A stretch of 64,000 bases of DNA from Atopsyche davidsoni. Its lineage: Eukaryota > Arthropoda > Insecta > Trichoptera > Hydrobiosidae. The notes under the pieces were generated by a model that was not told where the DNA came from, ran no database searches, and was given only the letters and a program-made list of their open reading frames with translations. The stretch is taken from NCBI GenBank assembly GCA_022113835.1, contig JAILWY010000002.1:5062501-5126500 (forward strand), written 5' to 3'. The position numbers and the translations under genes are program-made. Within the stretch, counting starts at the first letter, position 1. Each line of letters starts with the position of its first letter. Below are positions 24,752-43,180 of this stretch, piece by piece.

Positions 24752-24871
24752 GCCAACGACCATACCATGTTGAAAGCACCGGTTCTCGTCCGATCACCGA
24801 AGTTAAGCAACATTGGGCGCGGATAGTACTTGGATGGGTGACCGCTTGGGAACACCGCGTGCCGTTGGCTT
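24752..24871 (+). rRNA. 5S ribosomal RNA
   Basis: The 120 nt begin GCCAACGACCATACCATGTTG and end GCCGTTGGCTT. The 5' and 3' ends pair to form the terminal helix (GCCAACG with CGTTGGC). Conserved internal 5S motifs are present: GGTTCTCGTCCGATCACCGAAG, AGTACTTGGATGGGTGACCG (the C-box region of the internal promoter) and GGGAACACCGCGTG. A TTTTT Pol III terminator follows at 24875. The copy looks intact. It stands alone among protein-coding genes, apart from a truncated second copy 77 bp downstream, so whether it is transcribed or is a retroposed or dispersed copy cannot be told from the sequence. Confidence 0.93.
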
Positions 24872-24948
24872 CCCTTTTTATATTTTTGTATTCTTCTCGT
24901 GACGTCACACCACAGTTGGTCGTGTTGCAGAACTGTCGCTCGGCCCTC

Positions 24949-24981
24949 GCCAACGACCATACCCCCATGTTGAAAGCACCG
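24949..24981 (+). pseudogene. truncated 5S rRNA copy (5' 30 nt only)
   Basis: GCCAACGACCATACC, two extra C bases, and then ATGTTGAAAGCACCG repeat the first 30 bases of the complete 5S gene at 24752. The match stops there, before any internal promoter element, so this copy cannot be expressed from its own promoter. The spacer between the two copies contains a perfect TGACGTCA palindrome. Confidence 0.85.
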
Positions 24982-25799
24982 TTTTGTTTATTTACACATT
25001 TTTTTGTTTATACAACTTTTAAAAATTTAAACGTTTTTGACAAAACAGATATTTTGAAGCATTATTAATCTTTCTATCTAAATACCTATCAAACCGATCG
25101 CAAATTACTAAAAAAGATTCTACACCTTGACCGAATGCCAAATATAAAAAGTCCAAATAAAACGGGATTATTCGTATAAATTAAATTTAATAGACAGTAA
25201 CCTTTAAACTTTTTGTGTGTTTTTTTTTTCAAGTTTACTATTGTGTAAAAACGGCATTATGATTATATATACTTGTAAAGTTTTTTTAAGTAAACCTACG
25301 TTTTACTATACATGATTTTTTATAAACAAAAAAGATACGATAAATATAGAGCTAATTCATTTTTTCTATGAGACGATAGTAGCCAGAAAAAAACGATTTC
25401 AGCAAATGCACAATATGATAATAATCTTAGACAAATAAAAAAAATAAATTATAGCCAAAATTCAATAAAAAATATTACGTTGAACTAATAAATATAATTA
25501 ATAGAATTTTTTTTCTAAATTACTGTGTGATCACTTATTTGCCTTAAAATGATTTGTTGGATTTTTACGCGCTAAAAATTCTAAGCAGGCATCGAAAAAA
25601 CTCGAGACTACTGTTTTTAAAACATTTTAGTTATGGTAATATAGCTGATTTTTCTAATTCGATTGGTTCAATGTTTCTTTAGAAACTTTGACCTATCAGA
25701 TAACATTTTTAAAAAAAATTAGATAAATGTTTTTTTAAGTAATATAACAAATACTATTTTGACATATGTTTATTAAATTTTGTCTATGAAATTCGGCTG

Positions 25800-26028
25800 G
25801 CTAGGAACAGTTGAACGGTTTTACTCCGTGACAGCAACACAATTGTCTGCCAAGTGGCACGACTGCTGCTGTTACGTCAATCTGCGTCTGTGGACTGTTC
25901 AGGAGGCGGCGGCCATTTCTACGTATAATATTAGTAATTCTTAAAATATTTCATACAAAGCAGACCGCTACCTTCCAACTGATTCAAGTTATCGTTTTAA
26001 GTTCAATCCATAAGTTAGAAAATCCACA
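25800..26028 (+). promoter_or_regulatory. Rab1 promoter and 5' untranslated region
   Basis: This GC-richer block lies directly upstream of the Rab1 start codon. It contains a CRE-like TTACGTCA (25874) and GGCGGCGGCCATTT (25905), which includes a GCCAT core like that of Pho/YY1 sites. No TATA box is evident, in keeping with a housekeeping gene. The exact transcription start is not determined. Confidence 0.5.
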
Positions 26029-32849
<6,821 letters not shown>

Positions 32850-33484
32850 ACAACTGCCTCCCGCGTGAGTACGTCTCTGACTGCCCGAGGAACTACACCA
32901 GAATTCCTGAATTTTTTTTTTGTCACTTAGCTACCTTTCATGTTTTAATGTGAATGTATGATTGTATTAATTAACCACTTGATAATTGTGCCCGAGTGTG
33001 ACTGGCACGGATTTTGTTAGTATATTGACAAGTCCAAGTCTTGTTTATACAAAACTTCAGAGATTTTGTTGGATTAATGAACCTATCTCAAATGGCAAAA
33101 TTATAAATGGCTCTAGTAGTAATAATGCTACTACATTCAGGTTAATTTATATTAGAATTTTTTTTCCAATTTATATTAAAAACCCCTGACCATATTAAAG
33201 TCGAACTGATTTCTGGCTATATTCAAATATTTCATTGAAATTTTGAAACTCCTATTTAATAAATGGCGGTGAATAGAGAGTGGTCTGTACTAACAGTGTG
33301 TTGTTTTGTTTCAGCAATGCCGACTATGGGAACCTAATATTTATACCCTCTCAGCTCCTAAGGCATGAGAGATCATGTGGTCTTAGGAAATTAAATATTG
33401 CTAGTTTATTGAAAAAATCTGGTGTAGTATGTTTATTTGATTTGTGTACAGTAGGCTAAACAACTATTATTCATGTAATAGAGA

Positions 33485-33490
33485 AATAAA
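33485..33490 (+). terminator. Rab1 polyadenylation signal AATAAA
   Basis: This is the first AATAAA after the probable 3' untranslated exon that begins with the acceptor TTTCAG at about 33314. A further AATAAA at about 34919 could end a longer transcript form. Confidence 0.5.
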
Positions 33491-34925
33491 TAACTTTGTT
33501 TTGTAATCATTCCGATTTCTGGTTCATGAACTCTCTACTCTCCGCGTGGAGGACCGCTGTGCCGGACGCGGACAAGTGTTGCGAGACTCGCTCCAGGCCT
33601 TCAGTTTAAGTTACATTGTGTTACTAGACATTATATGAATTTTAGAATTTACAAATCTGAGGGGTGAACGTAACCTTACCTGGAGGGTTTTATAAGAGTT
33701 TTTTTTTTCTGTATTATAATAAGATGGGCGGGCTTTTACATTGTTTGAATGTATAAAATGTACTAGAGCTCTCGGTCCGGATATTGATCATTGGTAAAGT
33801 TTTAGGTATGTTTGCGAGCTATCGTTTTATCACCGAATAGGGTTTACTAGGTTAAGCGGGTCCTCGGACCGTTGAATAATAGATCATGCGAGAATGTGAG
33901 CGTTGCCCCTGGGCGTGTGAAAGCTTATATATCGAGTAGATTTTTTTATCAGGCCCGCGTTACACGAATAAGTATAATATATATGTTGCTATGTCTTGTA
34001 AAAAGCCACAAAATTTTATCAATTAATATTACCGATAGGTCTGCCTAAATTTTATTACTAATCTTAACATAGTCCGCGCCTCTTGGTTTCTTTACTTACG
34101 TGGAATCGGTTGGAGATTTTTTTACTGCGAAACCGGAGCGCGAGGCACTTCATCGCATCACTAGAGTCGCCGCAATGCTGCAAGGCCCGATATTTGAAAT
34201 TGTCTCATCTGCTTATTAACTACGCTACAAATGTGAAACGATACCTCCATGTGACCAATGAAGCGATGTTAAACTTTATTATTATTATATATAATCTGAG
34301 GTACCAATATTTTTTACCTACACTCCATTATTTCTCATAAGCAGATTATCAAGACCTTCGTAATGCACTGTAACGTAGAATAATCACAAATAACAAGTTC
34401 TTTATATGTTATTGTAAAGATTGACACTGGAAGCTTTGTAGTATACCTCTCTTCGGCCAGAACAGTGACTCGGCTACTTGCGATGTGACAAGTGCGGGAC
34501 TGCGTGCCCGGCCAGCTCGGTGTCGTCTAGTCACTGTCCCTCTGCCGCCCCATCGGACCACGGCCCTCATATGCCCACTACTTGTAACTATTTCCTCGCT
34601 TCCTCGTTTTCTTGATATTGAAAACAAAGACCAAACCTTTGCATATGAAAGAACTCTGAATCGACTCGGCGTAGGACGCGACTGGAAATTGTTAAGTATC
34701 AATTTTTTGGAACACAATCGAGTGCGCTTCGTATCGAGAGAAGATTTTGAATTTTTTCATATCATCGTTTGCTTTCTCAGTATTTTAATCTCAACTTGAA
34801 AAAAAAACGAAAAAATAATATAAATGTATAAAATTATATAGGTATACTACAACTTTAAGGTAGTGTACAACACGATTCTATTATCTTTTGTTATGGAACT
34901 GAACTAATGACTTATCAAATAAAGG
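33491..34925 (+). other. possible long Rab1 3' untranslated region
   Basis: The segment is mixed in base composition, with GC-richer patches at 33530-33610 and 34480-34600, and it ends near an AATAAA at about 34919. No exon with phase-consistent splice sites is seen on either strand. A long alternative 3' untranslated region is possible but not shown. Confidence 0.3.
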
Positions 34926-37900
34926 AGTCTTGGATGTGTTTCGTAAACTACTTGTTTTATTTATTTATCTATCTATCGTTTACCAAATGCATTGACTGCC
35001 TCGCCACACCCACTGCAGGCACCGGACAGAGCAGAAAAAAAATCATAATCCACTTCAGCTAGTATTTACTGGTTTTGAAGAAAGCATGTATGAATAATTT
35101 AGATATTTTTAAAAGAGTTCGGTGATCCACTGCTATGCAATGAAGTTGGCTTTCGTAAAAGTCTTATCAAGCCTAGAAGTGCCTCCGTAATTTCTAAATA
35201 TTGAAGAGGAACATCCAGCTAGTCATTGTTGAACCTTGTGATTGATTTTTATATAGTAAGTATATCCACACCAATCGTGTCAATGTAAGTATGAATTATT
35301 ATAATTGTATGAAACAATTCATAGAATCGGGAAGCTTGAAAGTTTCAGGATTTGATCACCCTTGTGCATTGATATCTGATTTTCGCATTGCTCGGATCTT
35401 CTTAGCAGCTGAACTCAGCACCTTTCTTTACTAATACAACATTGAGTTAAAAATGAATCAAAATTGCTATAAATCATGTGAATAGGGACCAATAGTCAAC
35501 TGCCGCAATTTATTTATTAGTAGCATCCAGTGAATTTTTTATGTGGTCGAGCAACTTGATCCATCTCAGTATGTTGATGTTCTCATAAGGGTTGGTCATT
35601 TTATATAGCAGACGGAAGATAGGGAAGACAATCTACCAAAGATCCTGTAAAAACCTATGAAGCCAGAGCACAGTTGGCAAGCTGTGCTGAAAAACACCTC
35701 ATAATACTGTGTTAACTGAACTGAACAGCAGTCTCTTAAGTCTGCTTACAAACTAAACAGAATGGGATAAGGAGGAAGGTTTGTAAATATAAGAACAGTT
35801 TAAATTTCTTAAAATATACAATCAATGTATATAAATTGCTTTAATATTATTGCACAATTTCATAACTAGTGTTAGTATAAAAATAGTTAAATTCATAATA
35901 ATAAATTGAACTAATAATGATTCACAAAAATCTTGTGACGAGTACGTACTTCAAAAACACAGTATATAAAAAATATATACAGTAAAAACATATCCAGAAT
36001 TTTGTGTCAGAATAGAAATAAAATATTTCATAAACGACTATTGCAGATTGCTTAATAATTTAATATTTAAATAGTAATAAATAATAATTAAAATTTTCAA
36101 GCACTTTCTCAAATTTGATTCTACCATATTTTGCACTCAAAAATATTAGCAGAACTTATTTTTTGAATTAATTTTAAAAAAATTAAGTATATTTTGTTAT
36201 AAGGAAAAATTTTTAAACATGTTTGACATAAGTTGCAAACAACATAGATTGCAAGAATATTATGAAATATAAGAATAAAACGTAATTTTGACTTTCACAT
36301 TAGCGCATATATGTATGGTCAGTCTAAACATGAATACGATTATCACAAAACCAATGACTAACTGAATACATAACAATTCTGTTGTTATTTATTCATTTTC
36401 AAACGAAGGTAGCTTCGTTTGAAAATGCCAACAAAATAGATTACCAAAACCGGTCGTGAATAAAAAAAAAAAAATTTATATCAAAATGTAACTTGACCAA
36501 GTACTTTCTCTCAAAAACATTCAATTCTCTGTGATCCCACGATCTATTAAAAATACGAAATACATCAAAAATTGGATATTGTCCTACCACTAATTTATTT
36601 GTGTGTATTTATATTTTAAATCCAAATACACAAATGATTCTCTACAGAAAACATCTTTTCCAAGATGTTTTCTATAAGCACATTGCCCTACTGGGCTATG
36701 TCCGACCTGCTCGGCAAAAATCATTATCCGGTGCGTCTGCACATTCATTTTGTACAGATTCAGGATCACTCCGATTCTGAATCTGATATTGAATGAATGT
36801 GTCTGTCTTTGTTTTCCAGGGCTGGTAGTTTAGTAACATATTTCTTATCTGAAAAAAAAAAATTGCATCATTTGCTGATTTTGAATGAATCCTGAAAATG
36901 GCAATGGTTGAAGATTTTTGATAGACAATTTTGATATAAAATCAAATTTTTACAAGACATAAAAAGCATACATATTCCCATGAGAGTCATGTGTTGCTTA
37001 GAATTTTTGTGATTATGATAAATGCCTAAATAAACCACATATACAATGTGATTAATTAGCATGACTAAATGATGAACATTAACAGGTCAAAATGTGTTTG
37101 TAAAAAAAAAATAATGGACTTCTTAAATTTTCTAAAATATCCATAAATAAACACAATATATTTTTCTGTGGGTTGACCTTTGACATAAAACATATTCAGT
37201 TTACTTATTGACCTGTACCAAGTCTTTAGTGACTCTGTCTAAATCAAATAACATGATCGAAACTATTAGTATTTTAGTAATAAAGCCATTATGCAGTTGT
37301 GAAACTTATAAATTTACAAAAGTTACTCCAAGCTTTTAGTATTCACAAACACCATACATTTATACTAAACACATAAAAATTAGATAGTATATATTAAACT
37401 TGTTTCATAGTTCCTTGGTGTTGATTTATTATCCCTAAAAAAATAAAAGTGAGTTTGAAAAACACATCTTCATAAAACTTTTTGCATCCTCCCAACTTTG
37501 AAATCACTCTCATTGGAGGCCAGCCGGTTTGTCCTGCAATATCAATAAAGAGATCCACCCACCGACAGGAGTCAGGTCACCCCTTGTTCTTCTCTCTATC
37601 ATTCCTTGCAGCTTTTGCGCCCTCCGTCAAATCATTTGGAGTTGGAGTAGGTTGCCAGCCTGAAGCGCATTAAAAACATACAATTGATCGAACATTGTAA
37701 TTTCTGACATTTTGAGCTTCTAGATTCTTCGGCCTTTACAAGAGCCATAACCCTCTTTACCGATTTGGATTATCACGTTTTGCAAAGGCCTGAATCAGGT
37801 CTGTTAAATTTTTCTTCTTCTTTTTGAAGATATTTAACAATTGCAGAAGCTTGCTTTATACTGCTGCCTTCATCTGAAGGTCTGGAATCACATCTCATTG

Positions 37901-39361
37901 CCAAATCGGATGGTTTCCCGGCAGTAAAGTATATTTTAATTCATTGTACACTTAATATTATTTAAATATATTTATGGTGTGTTTATATTGTGTATTTATT
38001 TTGCTGGGCCAATTTTCCGGACATATCTTATTATTGTTGATTTGGATTTTTATATATTTTAATAAATTATTAAACACTTGCTTGACTATCTTGCTATTTT
38101 CGCGAACTTATAAAACGCATGTTTATTGGCTAGCTTGATATTTCATGGACTACAATGAATGATTTCATTTTCATCTGCCTTTATGCTCACAGGTTAATGA
38201 AATTAATATATTGACTTATCAGACTCATTTACATGTTGAAAAAACGCATGCTTATTGGCACTATACATGATTTCACCTTGATGTATCAAAGTAAGTTTAA
38301 AACGGCAGATTATAAAATGTATTTTGAGAGATCTAGCTAGAAAAAAGTGAATATCGTAATAATTCTTGTATCATTAAGAGGTCTGAGTACTGGAATTTTA
38401 CTTCACCGGTCAGGCAAGAGGTTAATAAGATTTTTACTTGTCTTCCGAAATTTCACATTTTAATTATTAAAAACACCGGATTCATTTTCTTGAGTATTTT
38501 AAATACAGTCTTGTTGTATCACTACTACCATCTTCACAGTTCTAGAAATGCATATAGAAGCCTTTAATGAAGAATGTGCTTCGATTTTTACATTTGATCG
38601 TTTCACTCATAAATTGCACCTGAGGCACTAGAAATTTCTTCAATTGATATATTTCTTGCGGCTTATCAAATTCATGTAATTATTTCTCATACAATATCTC
38701 GTGCTGAACGTTTCCATGAGGAAATGAATATAATATTTTTTTTAAAGAAATACACAAAAAAAAACAAGTTACTTGTACAAGCACACAATACCCGTAACCA
38801 GAAAACCATAAATATGGTTGGAATAGGGTTAGGACATGAAATGATTTGCAAAGGAAAAGAGTGAATTAGATAATTTTTTGTAAGAGGTGCTTTTAAGGAT
38901 TGGAGATATTGGTTAAAAAATGTGCAATAGAAAGGTAATTATGATTTTTTTAAATTCTGAATGTTACTAAGTTATATTTTCTGTTATACGAGCTTATTCT
39001 GGTTTATAAAAAATATTAGGAGATAATAATTACAGTTCGAGGATTTATAAAGTCCAAAATGAATACAAACAGGTAAAGCGTTATACAAAAAAAACAAAAA
39101 AAAAACAGAAGGAAACAATTCCAAGAAGGAAATTAGACATAAGAGTGAATAGATGTCTCGTAAAAATATGTAGCCACCACTGTACATTTATCACATATCA
39201 TATTCATACACAAAGATCTGCACAAATTAAAAAGCCTGGATTTTCAGACGCATGCGGTAGTCAAATAGGTAGTTTTTATAACCTTGTGTGTAAAAACAAA
39301 CCAAAATAGCTGAATTACAAAATTTGTTTAATAATATTAAAAAAATATTTCAAATGTTGAT
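34926..39361. other. intergenic region, no supported gene
   Basis: AT-rich DNA with two perfect hairpins (36394-36427 and 36646-36673). A weakly coding-like stretch lies on the minus strand at 37773-37928. I did not find splice sites or a start that would make a gene model. Confidence 0.5.
36394..36427. repeat. perfect hairpin, 15-bp arms, 4-nt loop
   Basis: CATTTTCAAACGAAG is followed by GTAG and then its exact complement CTTCGTTTGAAAATG. A second perfect hairpin with 12-bp arms (AGAAAACATCTT) lies at 36646-36673. Confidence 0.85.
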
Positions 39362-40131
39362 TTAATGTTTGGTAGGACTTCGCCCGAGGCGTCCTGTCGG
39401 ATCTGACTGTATGAAGTGGACGAATTGATGTTTGTGCGAGTGCAGCAATTATGTAAAAGGATTCTATCTAATATTTTGAAGCTATTTTTAATTATACTAA
39501 AATGTAAAAAAAAATTCTTACCTAATCCAACATCAGCTATGAATTCTTCCATACATGAAATCTTTTGCTTTTTTGTATTAATTAAGGTCATACATTTGCT
39601 GTATATATCTTCTTCCATTTCTATTTTTTTTTGTGAGAAATAGTGAACTTTTTCAATCATCTGCTGCAAGTCTCTGGACAACGCATGTGCTTCGTCATCC
39701 CTGATCTTCAGCTTGCCTTCTATGGACCTTTTCATGGCGAAGAGAGTTTCGACCAAGAAGTCAGTGCCTCCATTTGGAGAATACTCAGTTAAATCGACAG
39801 TCCCGTACTTCACACTTACGGATTCTTTCATGAGTTTTTTCCAAGAAAATATTTTCTCATCTACTAAATCGTAAATAAAGTCAAACGATCCGAAATCTGT
39901 AGATAACGCAATTTTCATATGCTTATCATAATCCTCTCGCGACATGTCCAGACTGTCAGAAAAATACTCGAGCTTGTCTGGCGTGAAGGAGCCCTTCCAA
40001 ATCTCATCATTTTTTATTAGTATGATTTGAATTTCACAATCCCATACGGTTAAGAGATGGTACATTTCTCGGCTACCATTTAGTCTTATTTTTGCTGTAG
40101 TAGCAATCTCTAGCTTCGATTGGCATAGCAT
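39362..40131 (-). CDS. XRCC4: XRCC4-like DNA double-strand-break repair protein
   Basis: The main exon, 40131-39522, encodes 203 residues and ends at the donor TTAG|GTAAGA. XRCC4 is the scaffold for DNA ligase IV in non-homologous end joining. The N-terminal part has the XRCC4 head-domain pattern: a beta-rich start with LLTVWDCEIQIILIKNDEIWKGSF (26-49), then SFDFIYDL and SVKYGTVDL. From about residue 130 to 203 it becomes a long helix ending in EEDIYSKCMTLINTKKQKI, which parallels the ligase IV-binding stretch of the vertebrate coiled coil. The last exon is uncertain. The best in-phase candidate uses the acceptor ACAGTCAG and runs 39402-39362, adding PTGRLGRSPTKH and a stop, for about 216 residues. 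That is much shorter than the roughly 330 of vertebrates, so the acidic and phosphorylated tail would be missing. A TTTTAG acceptor just upstream of the start codon suggests a 5' untranslated exon. Confidence 0.85.
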
Positions 40132-41315
40132 AATATAGCTAAAACAAAAAAATACATAATTTCGTATAAACCTATATTAAAGTTGCGTGATGATGAATGG
40201 TAAGAGTAAAAACAAAAAAAACTCCCATTTTGTAAAGTTTAACTCTTCTATCTTATTAAATAACTAAATTCCTTTAATATACTTCCGTTCTACATAATTG
40301 ATTTTTAACTAGTTTATTTGTTTCGTTATTTAAAAATTTACCAACCCTCCTTGAAAGTGTAATGTAATATATTCACAAATAAATTAGCATTAATGTTAGC
40401 ATTTTGTGACTGAATAAATATCTTCAAATTAATACTATTAATAATCTATTAAGACAACATTGAACGTTTGTGTAGCATCTAAAAATATGAATATAGAAAC
40501 AAATGTGAATATATGTTATCTTCAATCAAAATAAAACAGATATGAGCCCTATTATATAAGTCAGAAATTTGACAGTCTTACAACAAAGCAACAAGCCATT
40601 GGCTGAAGGATTAACTTTTAATGAGTATGAAGCACAAAGAAATTGTTTAGAGTTGAGATAATATTTATTAAAATTTAAGTTTCATCATGCTACTGCATAA
40701 GCTAAATGAACTTCATTAAAAATTGGAACACATTTTCTACTTAGTGTATTAGAAATTATCATGATTGATGTTTTTTTCTCAGCTCAACATTGTTGCAGCG
40801 AGACACTAATTCTATTAGTTAATATATTAATTAAGTTTCGATCGGTTTTACTTAATAAATTTATTCTGGTCTCTTAACATTTGTGTCTGACCTGTCAAAT
40901 CATGTAAATTGATTGTGTCAGGAGACGTACCTTATACAATTATACTGCTGTGAGGACAAATTTGTTGAACAGTATGGCAATGACTGTAGATTTAATAATC
41001 ACTATATAATTGAGTAACAATAAATTAAGATATCCATTATCACAGTCTGCCACTGAATACAAAGCATATTTGTTTTGTATTTCAACGCAACAATCTAAGT
41101 TTGCTTTTAGCTCTTTATCTGGTGTTGTTCCACAAACAGTTTATTGTGTTTCTTACCTGTCGAGGTAGAAGAGTTGAAGACGAATAGGTGTTTGTCTCAT
41201 AATAATATATTTTAGTGTACAATTTAAAAAAATATATTGGTGAGATAAATAAATAATATCTGTGATATAACACCCTTAAGTGATACTAAGAATCGTGTGA
41301 AATAAATTATAAAAT
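40132..41315. other. AT-rich spacer upstream of the XRCC4-like gene
   Basis: No coding exon is seen. The XRCC4-like gene probably has its untranslated first exon and promoter here, given the acceptor at about 40138, but I could not place them. Confidence 0.4.
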
Positions 41316-41378
41316 ATGCAAAATAATATAAGTGAAGACGATGAAAGATGTCGCGTCCCGCTGCAGCCAAAATACACG
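41316..41378 (+). CDS. orphan coding first exon (21 codons), perhaps an alternative start for TMEM192
   Basis: An ATG at 41316 opens a frame encoding MQNNISEDDERCRVPLQPK plus YT, which ends exactly at a splice donor, ACG|GTATGA, in phase 0. The composition (charged residues, Pro) is unlike random AT-rich DNA. The next downstream plus-strand acceptor in the right phase that I trust is exon 2 of the TMEM192 gene at 43516, which is also entered in phase 0. The exon may therefore be an alternative N-terminus of that protein. It could instead start a separate gene whose later exons I have missed. Confidence 0.35.
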
Positions 41379-42437
41379 GTATGAAATATAAATATATGAT
41401 AATTTCTGTAATATTTCATAAGAGGTTAAAATTATTTACCAGTTTGATGTATCCACAAGAAGTTAAAATTGACGTATCTTATCTTCTAGTTTGGTTTTTT
41501 CTAGATTTTATTTGTTACAAGAGCTCTAAGAATCAGTCGTCTGAGTTCTGGCGAGTTTCAACCTTATCAGTAGATTTATCTTGATAATTTTAGACTTTTT
41601 CACACAACCTGGCCTGACATCCAAGACTATGAAAATGTCAATACTTGTCTAGACTTGTTTCAGTCAGATGATTTTTTGACATTGATAACTATACCATAGA
41701 CAAATAATACAGCCTCATTCATTCGAGAAAGTTCTACGATGCTCTGACGTTCAGGTGATATTCTAGAAAATTCTATACCATCTTAATAATTAATAATAAC
41801 TTCATCAGTGAGCTCAATGAAAATTAAAATTTTAACTGTCTTATCGTCCGTTAAATAAGTCGTTATGGCGATTATATTTCGATGGTCTAATAAATAAAAT
41901 ATGTGCGCGCGCATATATTTGACCTCCCAGATTACACAAATATAATACTTTGAGTGTTATTGAACATCATGTAGAAGACTTAATATAAGTACAATTTTAG
42001 TAAGAAAATGTTTATTTCTTAACAAATAGAATGTAGTTTATAAAAAAACTTGAAATAATATTTCAAAATGAGTTGAATAAAGAGGAAAAAATAATTATAT
42101 AAGACATATAAACTATTATGCATAGTAATAGTATAATTTTATGAAGCATAAATTATGATATTGAAATGTATTATATAAAATCAATTAAATTGTTTGAAAA
42201 AGTAAATAAATACCTCCTACGTAAATAAATGCGTGAAATTTCATAATATAGCGCTAATGACTTACGAAATGACATAAAATATAACTGTTTCAATGCTGTC
42301 ACTCCAAATATATTTAAAGCAAACTTAAAGTATTAAAGGACACACAATATATATATATATATATATGTATGCATAAATATATATTTTTTAGGGTTAATAA
42401 TAAAAATCCATTACGCAAAGTTTGTGTTTGAATAAGT
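41379..42437. other. AT-rich spacer
   Basis: No exon seen. It contains a short (AT)n run at about 42347-42366. Confidence 0.5.
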
Positions 42438-42796
42438 GGTACTTGTCTTTTATCCGACCACCAAAAAACATTGTCCTATTATTTTGCTTTTTTTTATTGG
42501 CAACAGTGTCTATTTTTTGCTTCTTTTGTTGGCAACAGCGAGTCTCGTCATAGAAATGAAAGTTTTTTTTCAATTTTGTATCATATATTTTACAAACAAT
42601 GAAAAAACGGTTATCTTTGACGGTTAGGTTAGGTTAGGTTAGGTTAATACTTTAAATTAAATAAATAAACAATACGTGTTTTCTCGCCAATAGACACTGT
42701 TGCCAACAAAAGAAGCAAAAAATAGACACTGTTGCCAACAAAAAAAGCAAAACAATAGGACAATGTTTTTTGGTGGTCGGATAAAAGACAAGTACC
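42438..42796. mobile_element. foldback element with about 100-bp arms and a TTAGG core
   Basis: The left arm (42438-42538) and right arm (42697-42796) are near-perfect inverted repeats. The left begins GGTACTTGTCTTTTATCCGA, and the right ends with the complement of that sequence. Both arms contain a duplicated internal motif, TTGGCAACAGTGTCTATTTT. The 158-bp centre is unrelated AT-rich DNA plus five copies of GGTTA. There is no coding capacity. The structure fits a foldback or MITE-type non-autonomous transposon, but the family is not recognised and no target duplication was identified. Confidence 0.8.
42622..42646 (+). repeat. interstitial telomere-type array, five perfect GGTTA units
   Basis: Five uninterrupted GGTTA units (a rotation of TTAGG) lie in the centre of the foldback element, preceded by TTTGAC. 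Confidence 0.9.
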
Positions 42797-43015
42797 GAAT
42801 AAGTTGTTTTTGTTGTGGTTAATAATTTTCAGCCTTCACTAGGGTTTTTATTTAAATTCCGACACTTTTGCAGTTTTTCGATGTCACAGATTAAGAGTTG
42901 CATAACATTGGAATATTAAAAAAAATTCGATTCAATCATATTTTGTGAAAGTCGGTGCGGCCTTAGAAGGTTTTTTTTCTGGCTTTGAACTTCTGAACTG
43001 GCAGCACAGTGCGTC

Positions 43016-43180
43016 GAAGCCCTCTACACACGCAGCGACGCAGCTCGCGACCGACTTGCAATCGGCCAATAGAGTTCCCGTATTTTTGGCGTTTTGCCTA
43101 AGGAAACAACGCAGAAGCGGACGCTATTGGCTGATTGCAAGTCGGTCGCGTGTAGTGTCGCTGCGTGTGTAGAGGGCTTC
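43016..43180. mobile_element. MITE-like inverted-repeat element, copy 4 (best preserved)
   Basis: The left end GAAGCCCTCTACACACGCAG and the right end CTGCGTGTGTAGAGGGCTTC are exact complements over at least 24 bp. Inside them CGACCGACTTGCAATCGGCC and GCTGATTGCAAGTCGGTCG form a second inverted pair. It is 165 bp and non-coding, and it lies about 180 bp upstream of the TMEM192 start codon, so it abuts or overlaps that promoter. It is the reference copy for the three others. Confidence 0.85.

Noticed and set aside
24705..24968. Minus-strand frames of 79 and 87 codons
   Set aside because: They run across the 5S rRNA gene and its flank; the apparent coding signal is the rRNA.
34409..34799. Open frames on both strands downstream of Rab1
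   Set aside because: No family is recognisable and there are no splice sites; the GC patch is better read as untranslated or intergenic DNA.
39337..39521. Reading the XRCC4-like frame straight through to the stop at 39337
   Set aside because: A strong donor (TTAG|GTAAGA) interrupts the frame where similarity to XRCC4 ends, and the residues after it are low-complexity and AT-driven.
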